In this document: in pieces, positions 26,976-36,261 of the stretch
Position numbering within the stretch: position 1 is the first letter of the stretch
Layout: the number at the start of each line of letters is the position of its first letter
Source: Methanosarcina sp. 2.H.T.1A.6
Lineage (GTDB): Archaea; Halobacteriota; Methanosarcinia; Methanosarcinales; Methanosarcinaceae
Direction of reading: 5' to 3'
DNA: 64,000 bases
Assembly: GCF_000979455.1 (NCBI RefSeq)
Contig: NZ_JJOY01000005.1
Location: 243,835 to 307,834, forward strand
Notes under the pieces: generated by a model
The model's database searches: none
What the model saw: only the letters and a program-made list of their open reading frames with translations
Told to the model about the DNA's origin: nothing
Made by a program: the position numbers and the translations under genes

Positions 26976-28403
26976 TTACGCCACCTCCGGAGGTCTCTTT
27001 GTGTGGTAATCGGTATTCTGCTCGAAAGTATAGGCTGCACGCAGGACGGTGGACTCGTCAAAGGGTTTGCCCATTATCTGGAGCCCTATTGGCAGTCCGT
27101 CAGTAAAGCCACAGGGTACGGAAATTGAAGGTACGCCTGCAAGGTTAATCGGACAGGTGTTTACATCCGAGAGGTAGAGGGTAAGCGGGTCTTCAATCTT
27201 TTCCCCTATCTTGAAAGCAGGGTTAGGCATGGTCGGAGCCATAAGCAGGTCAACTTTTGAGAGAGCCTTATCAAAGTCCTGCTTTACAAGAGTCCTTACC
27301 TTCAGGGCTTTGAGGTAGTACTTGTCGTGATAACCTGCAGAAAGCGCATAGGTCCCCAGGAGAATTCTTCTCTTGACTTCGGCTCCGAAACCCTCGGCTC
27401 TGGTCTTTGAGACCATTGCGTGCCAGTTTTCGGCGTTTTCCCTGAACCCGTAACGTGTTCCGTCGAAGCGGGCAAGGTTTGAGGACGCTTCACTCATTGC
27501 AATGATATAGTATGAAGCAAGAGCGTACTTTATGTTGGGCATCGAGACCTCTTCCCAGGTCGCTCCGAGGCTCTCACATTTGTGTATAGCGTCCCATACG
27601 GCTTTTTCTACGTCAGGATGGATGCCTTCTCCGAAAAATTCCTGCGGAACCCCTATTTTCAGGCCCTTTACATCGTCAACAAGAGCTTTCTGGTATTCGG
27701 TTTTACTGTCAATGGAAGTGGAATCTCTCCGGTCGTAACCGCCTATAACATCCATCAGGACTGCAGTATCTTCTACGTTGTTTGCAAGAGGTCCAACCTG
27801 TTCAAGGGAATTTGCGTAAGCCACAACTCCGTACCTCGAAACGGCTCCATATGTTGGTTTAAACCCTACAACGCCGCAGAAAGCCGCAGGACAGCGTACA
27901 GATCCCCCGGTGTCAGAACCAAGGGCAAAAGGAGCTTCTCCGGCTGCAACAACCGCTGCACTGCCTCCTGAAGATCCGCCCGGCACCCTTTCAAGGTCCC
28001 AGGGGTTTGCAGTCGGCCCGAAATGGCTGGTTTCCGTGGATGAACCCATGGCAAACTCATCCATATTGGTTTTTCCAAGGACTACAGCTCCGGCAGCAAG
28101 AAGCTTTTCGATTACGTGAGCATTGAAAGGAGGAACGTAGCCTTCAAGAATCTTCGAGCCGCAGCTGTTTGGCAGCCCGACTACGGAAATGTTATCCTTG
28201 ATTGCGATTGGAACGCCTGCAAGAGGACCCCTGTGCCCTTCCTCATCTATCTTCTTCGCCTGCTCAAGGGCTTTATCGGAAACCGTCACGTAGCCGTTGA
28301 TTTTGCTCTTTCCGATAACTTCAAGGTAGCTGGCTGTTACTTCTTCGGCTGAGCTTTCTTTAATCTTCTCTTTAACCTGTGCAACACTCATCCATTTTGC
28401 CAT
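26976..28403 (-). CDS. gatA: Aspartyl/glutamyl-tRNA amidotransferase subunit A
   Basis: 475-residue amidase subunit that releases ammonia from glutamine. The amidase-signature triad is present: Lys in [11 protein letters not shown], and the two serines in [12 protein letters not shown] and [11 protein letters not shown]. The start chosen is ATG 28403 ([14 protein letters not shown]), with GAGGAG eight or nine bases upstream; a TTG one codon earlier and an ATG at 28391 are alternatives. It is the middle gene of gatC-gatA-gatB, 12 bases after gatC. Confidence 0.97.
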   Translation of the reverse strand: MAKWMSVAQVKEKIKESSAEEVTASYLEVIGKSKINGYVTVSDKALEQAKKIDEEGHRGPLAGVPIAIKDNISVVGLPNSCGSKILEGYVPPFNAHVIEKLLAAGAVVLGKTNMDEFAMGSSTETSHFGPTANPWDLERVPGGSSGGSAAVVAAGEAPFALGSDTGGSVRCPAAFCGVVGFKPTYGAVSRYGVVAYANSLEQVGPLANNVEDTAVLMDVIGGYDRRDSTSIDSKTEYQKALVDDVKGLKIGVPQEFFGEGIHPDVEKAVWDAIHKCESLGATWEEVSMPNIKYALASYYIIAMSEASSNLARFDGTRYGFRENAENWHAMVSKTRAEGFGAEVKRRILLGTYALSAGYHDKYYLKALKVRTLVKQDFDKALSKVDLLMAPTMPNPAFKIGEKIEDPLTLYLSDVNTCPINLAGVPSISVPCGFTDGLPIGLQIMGKPFDESTVLRAAYTFEQNTDYHTKRPPEVA

Positions 28404-28415
28404 CAAAACATCTCC

Positions 28416-28697
28416 TCAGCCGATCTTCGGGACCCTGAAAGCCCCGTCCTGTTTGTTTTCGGTGTTTGCAAGAACGGTTTCCTGCGGGAGGCATTCTTCC
28501 ACCATATCTTCTCTGAATACATTATAGATCTCAGCAACATGGTATGTGGGAGTAACATCTTCGGTCTGCAACTCATCAATCTGCCCGAAATACTCCAAAA
28601 CTGAGTTAAGTTTTTCCATATACTCGACTGTTTCCTGCTCATTGATCTCAATGCGGGCAAGCCAGCCGATGTGTTCTACATCTTCTTTTGTGATCAT
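28416..28697 (-). CDS. gatC: Aspartyl/glutamyl-tRNA amidotransferase subunit C
   Basis: 93-residue small subunit that wraps around and stabilises the GatA-GatB interface. The family pattern ITKEDVEHIGWLARIEI and KLNSVLEYFGQIDELQTEDVTP is clear, and the tail FRVPKIG is the usual GatC ending. It is first in the gat operon; its promoter lies upstream, probably in the AATATATATTTATTT stretch (about 28769-28783, read on the minus strand), next to a hairpin-rich element. Confidence 0.95.
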   Translation of the reverse strand: MITKEDVEHIGWLARIEINEQETVEYMEKLNSVLEYFGQIDELQTEDVTPTYHVAEIYNVFREDMVEECLPQETVLANTENKQDGAFRVPKIG

Positions 28698-28800
28698 GAA
28701 AATTCCTCAAAAATAGAATAATCCTGAATAGAATGCCGTTGGTAATGCATTATAGAAACAGTTTATGAAATAAATATATATTCTTCCGTTCCCCAGTTTC

Positions 28801-29069
28801 GCCTCCCGAATTGCGCCTCGGGATCACAGGAAATCGGAGATTTCCTGGGAGTTGCGATGTAATCGCAACAGTACGCGGTCCGTTTCAGCAGAGTTGCGGC
28901 TCTGCAGTACACTGCCCTTTTCGCTGCGCTCAAGAGGGCTAATCTATGGGTTTTAGCAGTGAGCTTCGCTCGCTAAAGCGGACTAACTTATGGGCACAAA
29001 CTTTAATCTCCTATCTGAAGGGTTATAAAAGATGAGCAAGCGACCATTTTTTCCGGTTTGCTTGCTCAG
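28801..29069. repeat. Array of consecutive short stem-loops
   Basis: At least five separate GC-richer hairpins follow one another in about 270 bases: CCCGA/TCGGG (28806-28823), CAGGAAATC/GATTTCCTG (28827-28847), GTTGCGAT/ATCGCAAC (28851-28869), GCAGAG/CTCTGC (28888-28905), GCCCTTTT with AAGAGGGC (about 28913-28939, imperfect), and GAGCAAGC/GCTTGCTC (29034-29067). The last, read on the minus strand, is also placed as a terminator for the gene ending at 29090. No protein frame crosses the array. Confidence 0.7.
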
Positions 29070-29089
29070 AGGACTGATTTTTTGGACTT

Positions 29090-30253
29090 TTAGACTTTCT
29101 GCCTCATGTGGAGAGCGTACATCTGGACTTTCTTCATTTTTGCCAGGTTGAGTACTTTTTCGAGTTCTTCGTCGGTAAGGTGCCGGGCTTCGATGTAGCC
29201 GTTGTCTACGGCTTCGTTGAAGATCTCGTAACCTATGGCTGAGCGGGCGAGGACCGTGGTCCAGCCCTGGGGGCTGCCGACTCCACCGAAGGAGAGGTCT
29301 GCGTTTTCAGAGGCCAGGTCTGTACAGAACTGGCAGGATGAACTCCGGTATTCATCGAAATCGCTGAGTTCGAAGACATGTTCTTTTCCATCTTTCAGCG
29401 TAACTTCGAACTTTCCTTTTCGGATTTTCATGGCCTCTACATTTTCGAGCGCGATCCCATAAATTTCCAGCACTGCCTTGATTCCTTCGTAGGCGAAGGT
29501 GTCCATGCAAAAGAGCCCCAATTTCAGGATTTTTGCCCTCATGAAGAGGTGTAGTAAGCCGTAAGAGCTTTTCTGCATCTTTGTGACGGCGTCGATGTTG
29601 CAGCTCGTCCCTACAAAGGCGATGCTCTGCATTCCCTGTTTGATTGCGCTCATCAGGGCTTCCAGAGTCATTGAGTGGGAGTAGATGCTTCCTCCGCTTT
29701 CAAGAATCTCCTCTCTGGTTGTTGCTAATTTGGGTATGGGTTTCCAGGGTTCTTCCTTTGAGCGGGTTGTGACCACGGCGCAGTCGATCAGTCCCTCATC
29801 CAGGGCATAAAGGAGGAGAGAGGTTACAACTCCGCCGTCCTGCCCCTTCATTTCGGGAATTGCAGACTTTGCGGCGTAGGCATATCGGAAGCTCCCAATT
29901 AGTCCTTCTTCTGTAGTGATTGTCCTTGGACACTGATAATAGCAGACCCCGCAGGCTTTGCAGGGGCCGACCAGTTTTGGCGCACCGTTCTCAATGGTTA
30001 TGTACTCACAGTTTGCTGCACAGGCTCCGCAGAGGGTGCAGATTCCTGGTTTTATGATGTCTTTTTTCAGTTTTCCGAAGGAAATCTTTTCCTTTTCACT
30101 CAGGTTTCGCTTAAGCCGGATAACGCTTTTTTCAAGTGTATCGAATTTATGTTTGCATTCGGTACTGCAGAAATAGTAATGTTTTCCCCCGTAATCCGAA
30201 AAGTATTCAGTATCTTCAGATATAATTTTCTTGCAAATAGGGTCTAACGGCAT
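29090..30253 (-). CDS. YHS-domain / FrhB-like coenzyme F420 oxidoreductase fusion
   Basis: 387 residues from ATG 30253, which has GGAGG six bases upstream; an upstream in-frame ATG at 30301 lacks a site. Residues 1-35 form a YHS/TRASH-like metal-binding module (DPICKK, then YYFCSTECKHKF). Next come two ferredoxin-type clusters, CTLCGACAANC and CKACGVCYYQC (about 75-115). The rest matches the FrhB/FpoF family of F420-binding flavoprotein subunits: KGQDGGVVTSLL, FVGTSCNIDAV, and SSCQFCTDLASENADLSFGGVG. Relatives pass electrons between reduced F420 and iron-sulfur or flavin partners. The partner enzyme is unknown, and the YHS domain suggests heavy-metal sensing or binding. Confidence 0.85.
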   Translation of the reverse strand: MPLDPICKKIISEDTEYFSDYGGKHYYFCSTECKHKFDTLEKSVIRLKRNLSEKEKISFGKLKKDIIKPGICTLCGACAANCEYITIENGAPKLVGPCKACGVCYYQCPRTITTEEGLIGSFRYAYAAKSAIPEMKGQDGGVVTSLLLYALDEGLIDCAVVTTRSKEEPWKPIPKLATTREEILESGGSIYSHSMTLEALMSAIKQGMQSIAFVGTSCNIDAVTKMQKSSYGLLHLFMRAKILKLGLFCMDTFAYEGIKAVLEIYGIALENVEAMKIRKGKFEVTLKDGKEHVFELSDFDEYRSSSCQFCTDLASENADLSFGGVGSPQGWTTVLARSAIGYEIFNEAVDNGYIEARHLTDEELEKVLNLAKMKKVQMYALHMRQKV

Positions 30254-31126
30254 TAAAGGCCTCCGATGATTATTTATCCCAAATCTCAGGAAACGCCACA
30301 TGCGTCATTCCTTGGAATAATCTATTATAAGTTCTTCAACATCGAATTATTATATTTCATGAGTGTTTATTAATTACGCATGTTATTATAATTATATTCT
30401 TTATAATTTTCATTCTTTATAATTACGTGCTGTAATTTATTCTTATGGGCAAATAATTTCAGGCTTGATTGAAAACATTGCTTTGAAGTCGAAACATTCT
30501 TTATAGAAATGATGTTGAGGGATGAATGAATAGGTGTCATATTAAGAGCGAGTAATGATAAGTAAAAACAAGAAAAATGATAAGTGAATACAAGAAAAGT
30601 GATCCTGGAATGGCAAAAAAGTAGGGCGAAAAATAAATAATCAGTATATGTAGACATAACTAATAAAAATGTATAGTCGCAAATAAGTTGTGGATAGGTC
30701 AGTTATCATAATACTTAACTGAAATAGACTGGCACTTTGAAGTGCTTTAGCAAAGATTATTATAGGCTTTGGTTAATACCTTCTTTAAACTTCATATAAA
30801 TTGTGCTCTTGTAATACATTTTTATCAAATCCTGGAGATATATATCTCCGGCATATTCCGATACTCAAAATATCCGGTTTCTAATTGTTATGTCCAATGC
30901 ATTCGTGTTAGATTTAACCAGTTTAATAGCGTTTAAATTAGTTTGAATCATTTTCAAATCAGTTTGGATTACCTTTGATTAAACTACAAAAAGCAGTTCA
31001 TCTTAAAATGAAATCCATTATTACATTCTTTAGTACAAGCCCAATTGAATTCTATATCTGCAGTTCAACCGTACCGGATATAGATGCAATTGAAACTATG
31101 TATAAATCCTCAGGAAGGGACTAAAA
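30254..31126. other. Long AT-rich intergenic region upstream of mmp14
   Basis: No gene is supportable. It contains a perfect 16-bp palindrome (30834-30849) and several TATA-like strings (for example about 30794-30799 and TGTATAAAT at 31098-31106). The mmp14 leader could be several hundred bases. Confidence 0.55.
30834..30849. promoter_or_regulatory. Perfect palindrome GGAGATATATATCTCC
   Basis: 16-bp perfect dyad with an alternating TA core, about 280 bases before mmp14. It could be a protein-binding site or a hairpin in a long leader. Confidence 0.35.
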
Positions 31127-32560
31127 ATGGCTCTGAAACCCAGAATTGCAGAATCTCCTCAGGTTCGTTTGATTGACCTCAAATCAAAACCGTTCTTTAT
31201 TGTGGCTTCCGTAGAAGTAGGAAATACCACAACCAAATCTATCCTTACAGCCGTCAATATGGATACCGGAAGGACACATATCATAAACAAGGTCTTGCGC
31301 ATGACCAGAGATGTCCGTCCTCCAAAACCCGGAGAAACCGTGTTCGGAAAGACCCTTACGGGTGTGGAACTTACGCGTGAGGCCGTTGCAGAGCTGGTGA
31401 GGAGCACCCTCGCCGAAGCCATGGAAAAAGCCAGCCTGGATATAAAGACTGACCTCAATTTTGTGGTGCGCTCTACGGGTGTCGTTGCAGGTTTTGATAC
31501 CCCGGAGGAAGTGGGGGAATTTATCAAAGCTCTGGCAGACGGGTGTCTGATGGCAGGTGTCCCTCCAAGGAACATGACTCCGCCAATGTCCATCTCGAAT
31601 ATTTCTAAAAAACTCCAGAAATACAGTAAACTGGAAAAAGTCATCTTTGATGGGGCTGTAGCCGGTGTTACGCCTCCTATAGGCTCTACTGGAGTTGAAA
31701 TTGTTGCAAACGAAATGGAGGGAGAGCTTGCAACAGCAGGAATAAAGGAAGCTGCTAAACTGACTGATGTTGATTTCAGGAATCCCTGCATCTCAATTGA
31801 CTTCGGGACGACCCTTGATGGCAGGATCACAAGCCCTGACCAGCCATATGCAAAAACAATTGGAAACTTCTGCGGTTATGCAGGTGCAATTCCTGACGCC
31901 ATTATTAGGGGTTCGAAAATCGTTGATTCTAAGGTAGGAACTGCTCTGGAAGTTTTTGAGAAACAGAAACCACCTTCTTTCCTTACTTTGAAGATGAAGG
32001 CTAAAGCTATTGAAGATTATGCAAGGCGCATTCATGAGCTCATAATCATTGAAAAAGTTCCCAGGGATAGACAGAGGTACGGCAGTGTCCCTGTAAGGCC
32101 GGATGCAGCCGAGGAGATAGGTGTAACGCTTATAGGTTGCGATGTGGGCGAAAACGGTTCGGATATGGGAAAGCTGAGCGCGATAGGCGTGGAAATTTGT
32201 AAGACCCACGGGCTTCAGATCGTTTATGCTGTCATTGACGAGGTAATGGCCGGAGTGGTGTGCCGGCTAATAGAGGTCGCAAAAAAAGAAGGCCTCATTT
32301 TTGAAGACACAACTTTCGGAATTACCGGTAGGGCAGGGATTACCGGGAACAAGCCTAAATTAATCCTGAGCTGCCTGGATAAAATGAACCTCGCCCCCAA
32401 AATCGATGAGAGAGTAGTCTTTGTGGACGACGGGCTTGCCAGAGGTGCGGCTGTTATGGCGCGCTGTATGAACTCCCTGGGTACCCCGCAAAATCCGCTT
32501 GGCGGCAGGCACGGTGGAAAATGCATTCTTGCACAGCGGATAAAAATGCAGGAAAAGTGA
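31127..32560 (+). CDS. Methanogenesis marker protein 14 (DUF2114)
   Basis: 477-residue protein matching a family found almost only in methanogens and named marker 14. The N-terminal VASVEVGNTTTKSILTAV and the central CISIDFGTTLDGRIT look like the two phosphate loops of an actin/hexokinase/Hsp70-type ATPase, and DDGLARGAAVMARCMN near the end fits the adenosine motif of that fold. Members have no proven function; co-occurrence with mcr suggests work on methanogenesis enzymes or cofactors. The start ATG follows GGAAGGG. It is a single-gene unit, convergent with the DUF2098 gene. Confidence 0.78.
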   Translation: MALKPRIAESPQVRLIDLKSKPFFIVASVEVGNTTTKSILTAVNMDTGRTHIINKVLRMTRDVRPPKPGETVFGKTLTGVELTREAVAELVRSTLAEAMEKASLDIKTDLNFVVRSTGVVAGFDTPEEVGEFIKALADGCLMAGVPPRNMTPPMSISNISKKLQKYSKLEKVIFDGAVAGVTPPIGSTGVEIVANEMEGELATAGIKEAAKLTDVDFRNPCISIDFGTTLDGRITSPDQPYAKTIGNFCGYAGAIPDAIIRGSKIVDSKVGTALEVFEKQKPPSFLTLKMKAKAIEDYARRIHELIIIEKVPRDRQRYGSVPVRPDAAEEIGVTLIGCDVGENGSDMGKLSAIGVEICKTHGLQIVYAVIDEVMAGVVCRLIEVAKKEGLIFEDTTFGITGRAGITGNKPKLILSCLDKMNLAPKIDERVVFVDDGLARGAAVMARCMNSLGTPQNPLGGRHGGKCILAQRIKMQEK

Positions 32561-32588
32561 ACTGGCAGTCATAAAACCTAAGCAGGAA

Positions 32589-32616
32589 ACCCGTTAAATC
32601 TTTAGATTTAGCGGGT
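32589..32616. terminator. Strong hairpin between convergent mmp14 and DUF2098 genes
   Basis: ACCCGTTAAATC (32589-32600) pairs with GATTTAGCGGGT (32605-32616) over 12 bp with one wobble and a TTTA loop. There is no long T-run immediately after it on either strand, so its action as a terminator is uncertain. Confidence 0.45.
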
Positions 32617-32702
32617 AGTTGACGTCGTGCTTAAAGAGTTGAATAAAAAACGAGAATTAAAGAGTTAATTAATAAAGTAAAATAAAGTAAAGGCAGGATG
32701 AA

Positions 32703-33029
32703 TTAACCTCCTGCCCCTCCTCCTCCGGCTTTTCCAAGATCAAAGCCCTGCATCGTTTCCCTTTCTTTCCTGAACCTTTCTTCCAGTTCTTCGGCAGTAT
32801 ATTCCCTTTCTTCTCTCTTTTCTGTGGGTCTGATCTCCGTAAATTCCAGGGTTTCTTCTCTGTACCAGAGGTCGGTGCTTTCGAGCAGCACCCAGACTTT
32901 TCCCTGTTCGTCCTTTTTTATCTCACTAACCCTGCTTACGGTATCGCTATTTACGTATTTGACAGCATCTCCCACTCTAATGGTTTTTTTGTTGCGCCCT
33001 ACCGCTGTGATTTCTTCAGCATCAGCCAT
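32703..33029 (-). CDS. DUF2098 family protein
   Basis: 108 residues from ATG 33029, chosen because GAGGTGA lies 5-6 bases upstream. The core VGDAVKYVNSDTVSRVSEIKKDEQGKVWVLLES is a small beta-barrel-like segment found in the methanogen DUF2098 family, of unknown role. The second half is a charged helix (TAEELEERFRKERE) and the C-terminus is a glycine-rich AGGGGAGG tail. It is separated from mptA by about 240 bases on the same strand. Confidence 0.75.
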   Translation of the reverse strand: MADAEEITAVGRNKKTIRVGDAVKYVNSDTVSRVSEIKKDEQGKVWVLLESTDLWYREETLEFTEIRPTEKREEREYTAEELEERFRKERETMQGFDLGKAGGGGAGG

Positions 33030-33272
33030 GATTTCACCTCGAGAGCTTCCAGGACGCTGGCATTTTAGGCCCTGCAAGTCCATTCCTTCTTTAATAGCTT
33101 CTAATAGGTTATTCAGGCCCTTTAATAAAGTTTGTGGGGTCTTAACTGTAAATGACTCCAAAAAAAGCCCTGAAAGACTCAATAGAGGCTTCAGAGTTTG
33201 AAATATAAAAAAAAGAATTTAAAGTTTGCTGATCTCTCAGCATCGTTTCCCTTCTTTTATTAGTTAACCTTT

Positions 33273-34229
33273 TTACTGATTTATTTCGTTCCTGAGGTCT
33301 CCCATGAGAGCGACCCTTTCGGCATATGCATTGTGTCTGTGTATGCTTTCCTCATTGGTCTGTTTGATAGTGATTACTGCATTATCGGGAAGGTTTGGGA
33401 ATTCTTTTACAACATTGTCTGCCATTGTCCTTACACAGTCTTCCACAAACTTGGGGTTCATGTGTGCAGTTTCCACAACAACCTTCTCGTCTGAGCGTTT
33501 CAGGATCTCATAAACGCTTGAACTCATGGAGTGTTCAATTATCTTGATTATGTTTTCCAGGGAAACATCAAAATCGTGAGCTACTTTGATTGAGACAACA
33601 CCTATTCCACGCTGATTGTGGGTAGCCATAGGAACTCTCTCAAGGAATTTTATGATTGTATCCCTGTCAACTCCAAGGTCGGCAAGCTCATTTGCAGCCT
33701 TATCTCTCATTATCTCCTGAGCGCAGGGACAGGCAGTCATTCCCACAACTTCAGCTCCGATGAGTTTTTTCACATCAAAGTAGCCTTTATCGCCGTTGCC
33801 TCTTACAGCCGAAGCTTCAGCAAAGATATTCACGACTTCCTGACACTTGATCCCTGTTGAAGGGGAGGTGCGCCTTATCATATATTCGCTTTTCATCCTG
33901 ACTTCAGCCTGATTTGCATATTCGTGGCGGCCAAGCAGGTTATGCGCAATATCGCTGCATAGTTGTTCTATTTCGTATACCGGTGTGCTGAGAACCTTCT
34001 CCAACACTTCGTCTACAGCTTCGAAGTTCCTTGAAAGGTTCGCTCCCTTACGGTCCGAAGGCAGGTCAACAAAGACATCAAAAGTTGAAATCAGTACTAT
34101 CGGACGCTTGTCCTTTCGTTTGATTTCAACCAGCTTTTTCATGTTTGTTACCCCAACACGGGTGAGGTTGATAGCTATGCTTGGTTTGCTGGCTTGGACA
34201 TCCGGGAGGTTGAAATTACAGTGTTCCAT
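33273..34229 (-). CDS. mptA: GTP cyclohydrolase MptA (methanopterin biosynthesis)
   Basis: 318-residue Fe(II)-dependent GTP cyclohydrolase of the FolE2/MptA type. In methanogens it makes 7,8-dihydroneopterin 2',3'-cyclic phosphate, the first step to tetrahydromethanopterin or sarcinapterin. Signs are LPDVQ near the start, [21 protein letters not shown], the metal-site cysteine in [12 protein letters not shown], and [14 protein letters not shown]. Length is normal. The start is ATG 34229 ([12 protein letters not shown]). The gene is divergent from MC1. Confidence 0.95.
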   Translation of the reverse strand: MEHCNFNLPDVQASKPSIAINLTRVGVTNMKKLVEIKRKDKRPIVLISTFDVFVDLPSDRKGANLSRNFEAVDEVLEKVLSTPVYEIEQLCSDIAHNLLGRHEYANQAEVRMKSEYMIRRTSPSTGIKCQEVVNIFAEASAVRGNGDKGYFDVKKLIGAEVVGMTACPCAQEIMRDKAANELADLGVDRDTIIKFLERVPMATHNQRGIGVVSIKVAHDFDVSLENIIKIIEHSMSSSVYEILKRSDEKVVVETAHMNPKFVEDCVRTMADNVVKEFPNLPDNAVITIKQTNEESIHRHNAYAERVALMGDLRNEINQ

Positions 34230-34639
34230 ATTTTAACCAGATCCGTGAAAAGATGAGTGTATGATTGATTTATAGAATAAATCCTTAACAAATACATAAT
34301 TTTATTATATGCATTTGGAAAAATATAGTGACCATAAGAAGTTATAGCATGTAAAGTTTGTGCTTTCCAAGCTCTTTTCCATAAGTAAAAAAATCTATTT
34401 TGCAAGAGTATCTACAAACCCTTTCCTGAATCCTATTTTATGTCACATTTTTAACAATGGATAAATATTTAAATATTTCCCATTTTGACCACAATATCTA
34501 AAAATTTAGTTTATATGCCCTGTACAGATTTAGGGCAGTTTTGCATAAACCAATAACTACTGGCGACATCCTGAAGAAAGATTTTATATACTTTAAAAAT
34601 TAATCAGTGTCTAGCAATACAATTTGCGAGGTGACCTTT
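34230..34639. other. Divergent promoter region between mptA and MC1
   Basis: AT-rich. The clearest element is a TATA box (TTTTATATA, about 34582-34590) that would start the MC1 message near 34612, leaving a short leader with the GAGGTGA site at 34628-34634. Nothing else is certain. Confidence 0.55.
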
Positions 34640-34924
34640 ATGTCCAACACAAGAAATTTTGTTTTACGAGACGAAGAAGGCAATGAGCATGGAGTTTTCA
34701 CAGGTAAACAGCCTCGTCAGGCTGCTTTGAAAGCTGCAAACCGGGGCGCCGGTACCAAATCCAAACCGGATGTCATCCGCCTCAGAGAACGCGGGACAAA
34801 GAAGGTGCACGTTTTCAAGGCATGGAAGGAACTTGTCGCAGCCCCCAAAAATAGGCCTGAATGGATGCCTGAGAAAATTAGCAAGCCCTTTGTCAAGAAA
34901 GAAAAGATCGAAAAAATCGAATAA
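34640..34924 (+). CDS. Chromosomal protein MC1
   Basis: 94 residues from ATG 34640, with GAGGTGA five bases upstream. MC1 is the abundant small basic protein of Methanosarcina that binds and sharply bends DNA, taking a role like histones. The sequence SNTRNFVLRDEEGNEHGVFTG, then KQPRQAALKAANRG and KVHVFKAWKELV, matches MC1 closely. Many lysines and arginines are present. Its own TATA box is near 34582. An earlier GTG at 34607 is in frame but ignores the binding site and would not match the known N-terminus. Confidence 0.96.
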   Translation: MSNTRNFVLRDEEGNEHGVFTGKQPRQAALKAANRGAGTKSKPDVIRLRERGTKKVHVFKAWKELVAAPKNRPEWMPEKISKPFVKKEKIEKIE

Positions 34925-35029
34925 ACCTATATCACTCACATACCCTGGAAATCGGGGTTCTTTCTTTTTCTTTTTGATATCCATATGCAGAATTAGCCTG
35001 GACGGCTTCTTTATACTATCCGGGCTGGC

Positions 35030-35105
35030 TTATTTCTATACTTTTTATAATTTCTATGATTTTTATAATTTATACAACTTCTATAACTTCTATAATTCCT
35101 CTACA
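35030..35105. repeat. Low-complexity TTCTATAAT repeat region
   Basis: Irregular repeats of TTTATAA, TTCTATAA and TTCTATGA occur every 9-12 bases between MC1 and argB. No gene. Confidence 0.75.
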
Positions 35106-35220
35106 CTAATATATTTTTATCAAAGTTTGGGTGAATTTGCTTTTTTTACAGAATTTTTCTGAGCCTGTATCTGTAAGGTTTAACGATAAGTTTAAAAAGA
35201 GATTTTATGATTCCTAAATC

Positions 35221-36120
35221 ATGGGACTCAAAAGAGAAAATGTGCTTATTGAAGCCCTGCCTTATATGCAGGAGTTCTATGATTCAATCATGGTTATCAA
35301 AGTGGGTGGAAACGCAATGGTCAGCGCCCAGATCATGGAGGATATCATAAAAGATATTGTCCTCCTGCGTTACGTGGGGATCAAACCCGTTATCGTGCAT
35401 GGCGGCGGGCCTGAAATAACTGAAAAAATGGAACGTATGGGCAAGAAGGCTGAGTTTTTCCAGGGCCTTCGCATTACAGATGACGAAACTATGGAAATTG
35501 CAAGGATGGTTCTTGTCGGGAATATCAATACTAAAATTGTATCCCTTATCGGGATGTTTGGCGGCAAAGGTGTCGGATTTACAGGCTACGACGGAAGAAT
35601 GATCCTTGGCCATAAACAGGCTGTAAAACGTGTACTTATTGATGGCGTGGAAACTGAAGTGGATATAGGCTGGGTCGGGGAAAGTGAGGTCATAAACCCG
35701 GAAATTCTTCATATCATGCTTGAAAAAGGTTATATCCCTGTTATCTCTCCGATTGCTGTGGACGCAAAAGGCAATGCCCTGAATATCAATGCTGATACGG
35801 TCGCAGGAGACATCGCAGCGTCTTTGAATGCTAAAAAATTGATACTTATGACCGATGTTTCCGGTCTCCTTAGAGACATTAAAGATCCGAGCAGCCGCAT
35901 CTCTCGCGTAAATCTGGATGAAATTGATCCCCTTATTGAGGAAGGAGTTATCAGTGGGGGCATGATCCCCAAAATCAAAGGGGCTGCTGTTGCGGTTAAA
36001 AGTGGGGTAGAGAAGGCACATATCATAAATGGGAGCGTTTCCCACTCTATGCTTCTTGAGCTCTTCACAGATGGTGGAGTCGGGACAATGATCTACGGGC
36101 CGGAGCACCCGTCGGAGTGA
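35221..36120 (+). CDS. argB: Acetylglutamate kinase
   Basis: 299-residue kinase for the second step of arginine synthesis, making N-acetylglutamyl 5-phosphate. Family motifs include IMVIKVGGNAM (phosphate-binding lysine and glycines), VIVHGGGPEIT, FFQGLRITDDETM, and NINADTVAGDIAASL with LMTDVSGLL near the C-terminus. The ATG at 35221 has no ribosome binding site, but a TATA-like TTTAAAAAG lies at 35191-35199, about 26 bases upstream, so the message is probably leaderless. It has its own terminator and is convergent with the RaSEA gene. Confidence 0.96.
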   Translation: MGLKRENVLIEALPYMQEFYDSIMVIKVGGNAMVSAQIMEDIIKDIVLLRYVGIKPVIVHGGGPEITEKMERMGKKAEFFQGLRITDDETMEIARMVLVGNINTKIVSLIGMFGGKGVGFTGYDGRMILGHKQAVKRVLIDGVETEVDIGWVGESEVINPEILHIMLEKGYIPVISPIAVDAKGNALNINADTVAGDIAASLNAKKLILMTDVSGLLRDIKDPSSRISRVNLDEIDPLIEEGVISGGMIPKIKGAAVAVKSGVEKAHIINGSVSHSMLLELFTDGGVGTMIYGPEHPSE

Positions 36121-36180
36121 CCACAGGTACCAGTGGCCTTTAACTTCTAGAAGAATTATGAAATAAAGAGGCAAAAAGGC

Positions 36181-36214
36181 GTCAGGGCGAATACACTTGC
36201 CCTGGCAACTTTTT
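36181..36214 (+). terminator. Terminator of argB
   Basis: GTCAGGGC (36181-36188) pairs with GCCCTGGC (36199-36206) with one wobble, followed by AACTTTTT. Confidence 0.65.
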
Positions 36215-36261
36215 AGATTTTAGCATTCTCTTTTTTCAAATGGAGTGTTTTTTCAGCAATC

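Noticed and set aside
30370..30657. 95-codon minus-strand frame in the intergenic region before mmp14
   Set aside because: AT-driven composition, no expression signals, no family.
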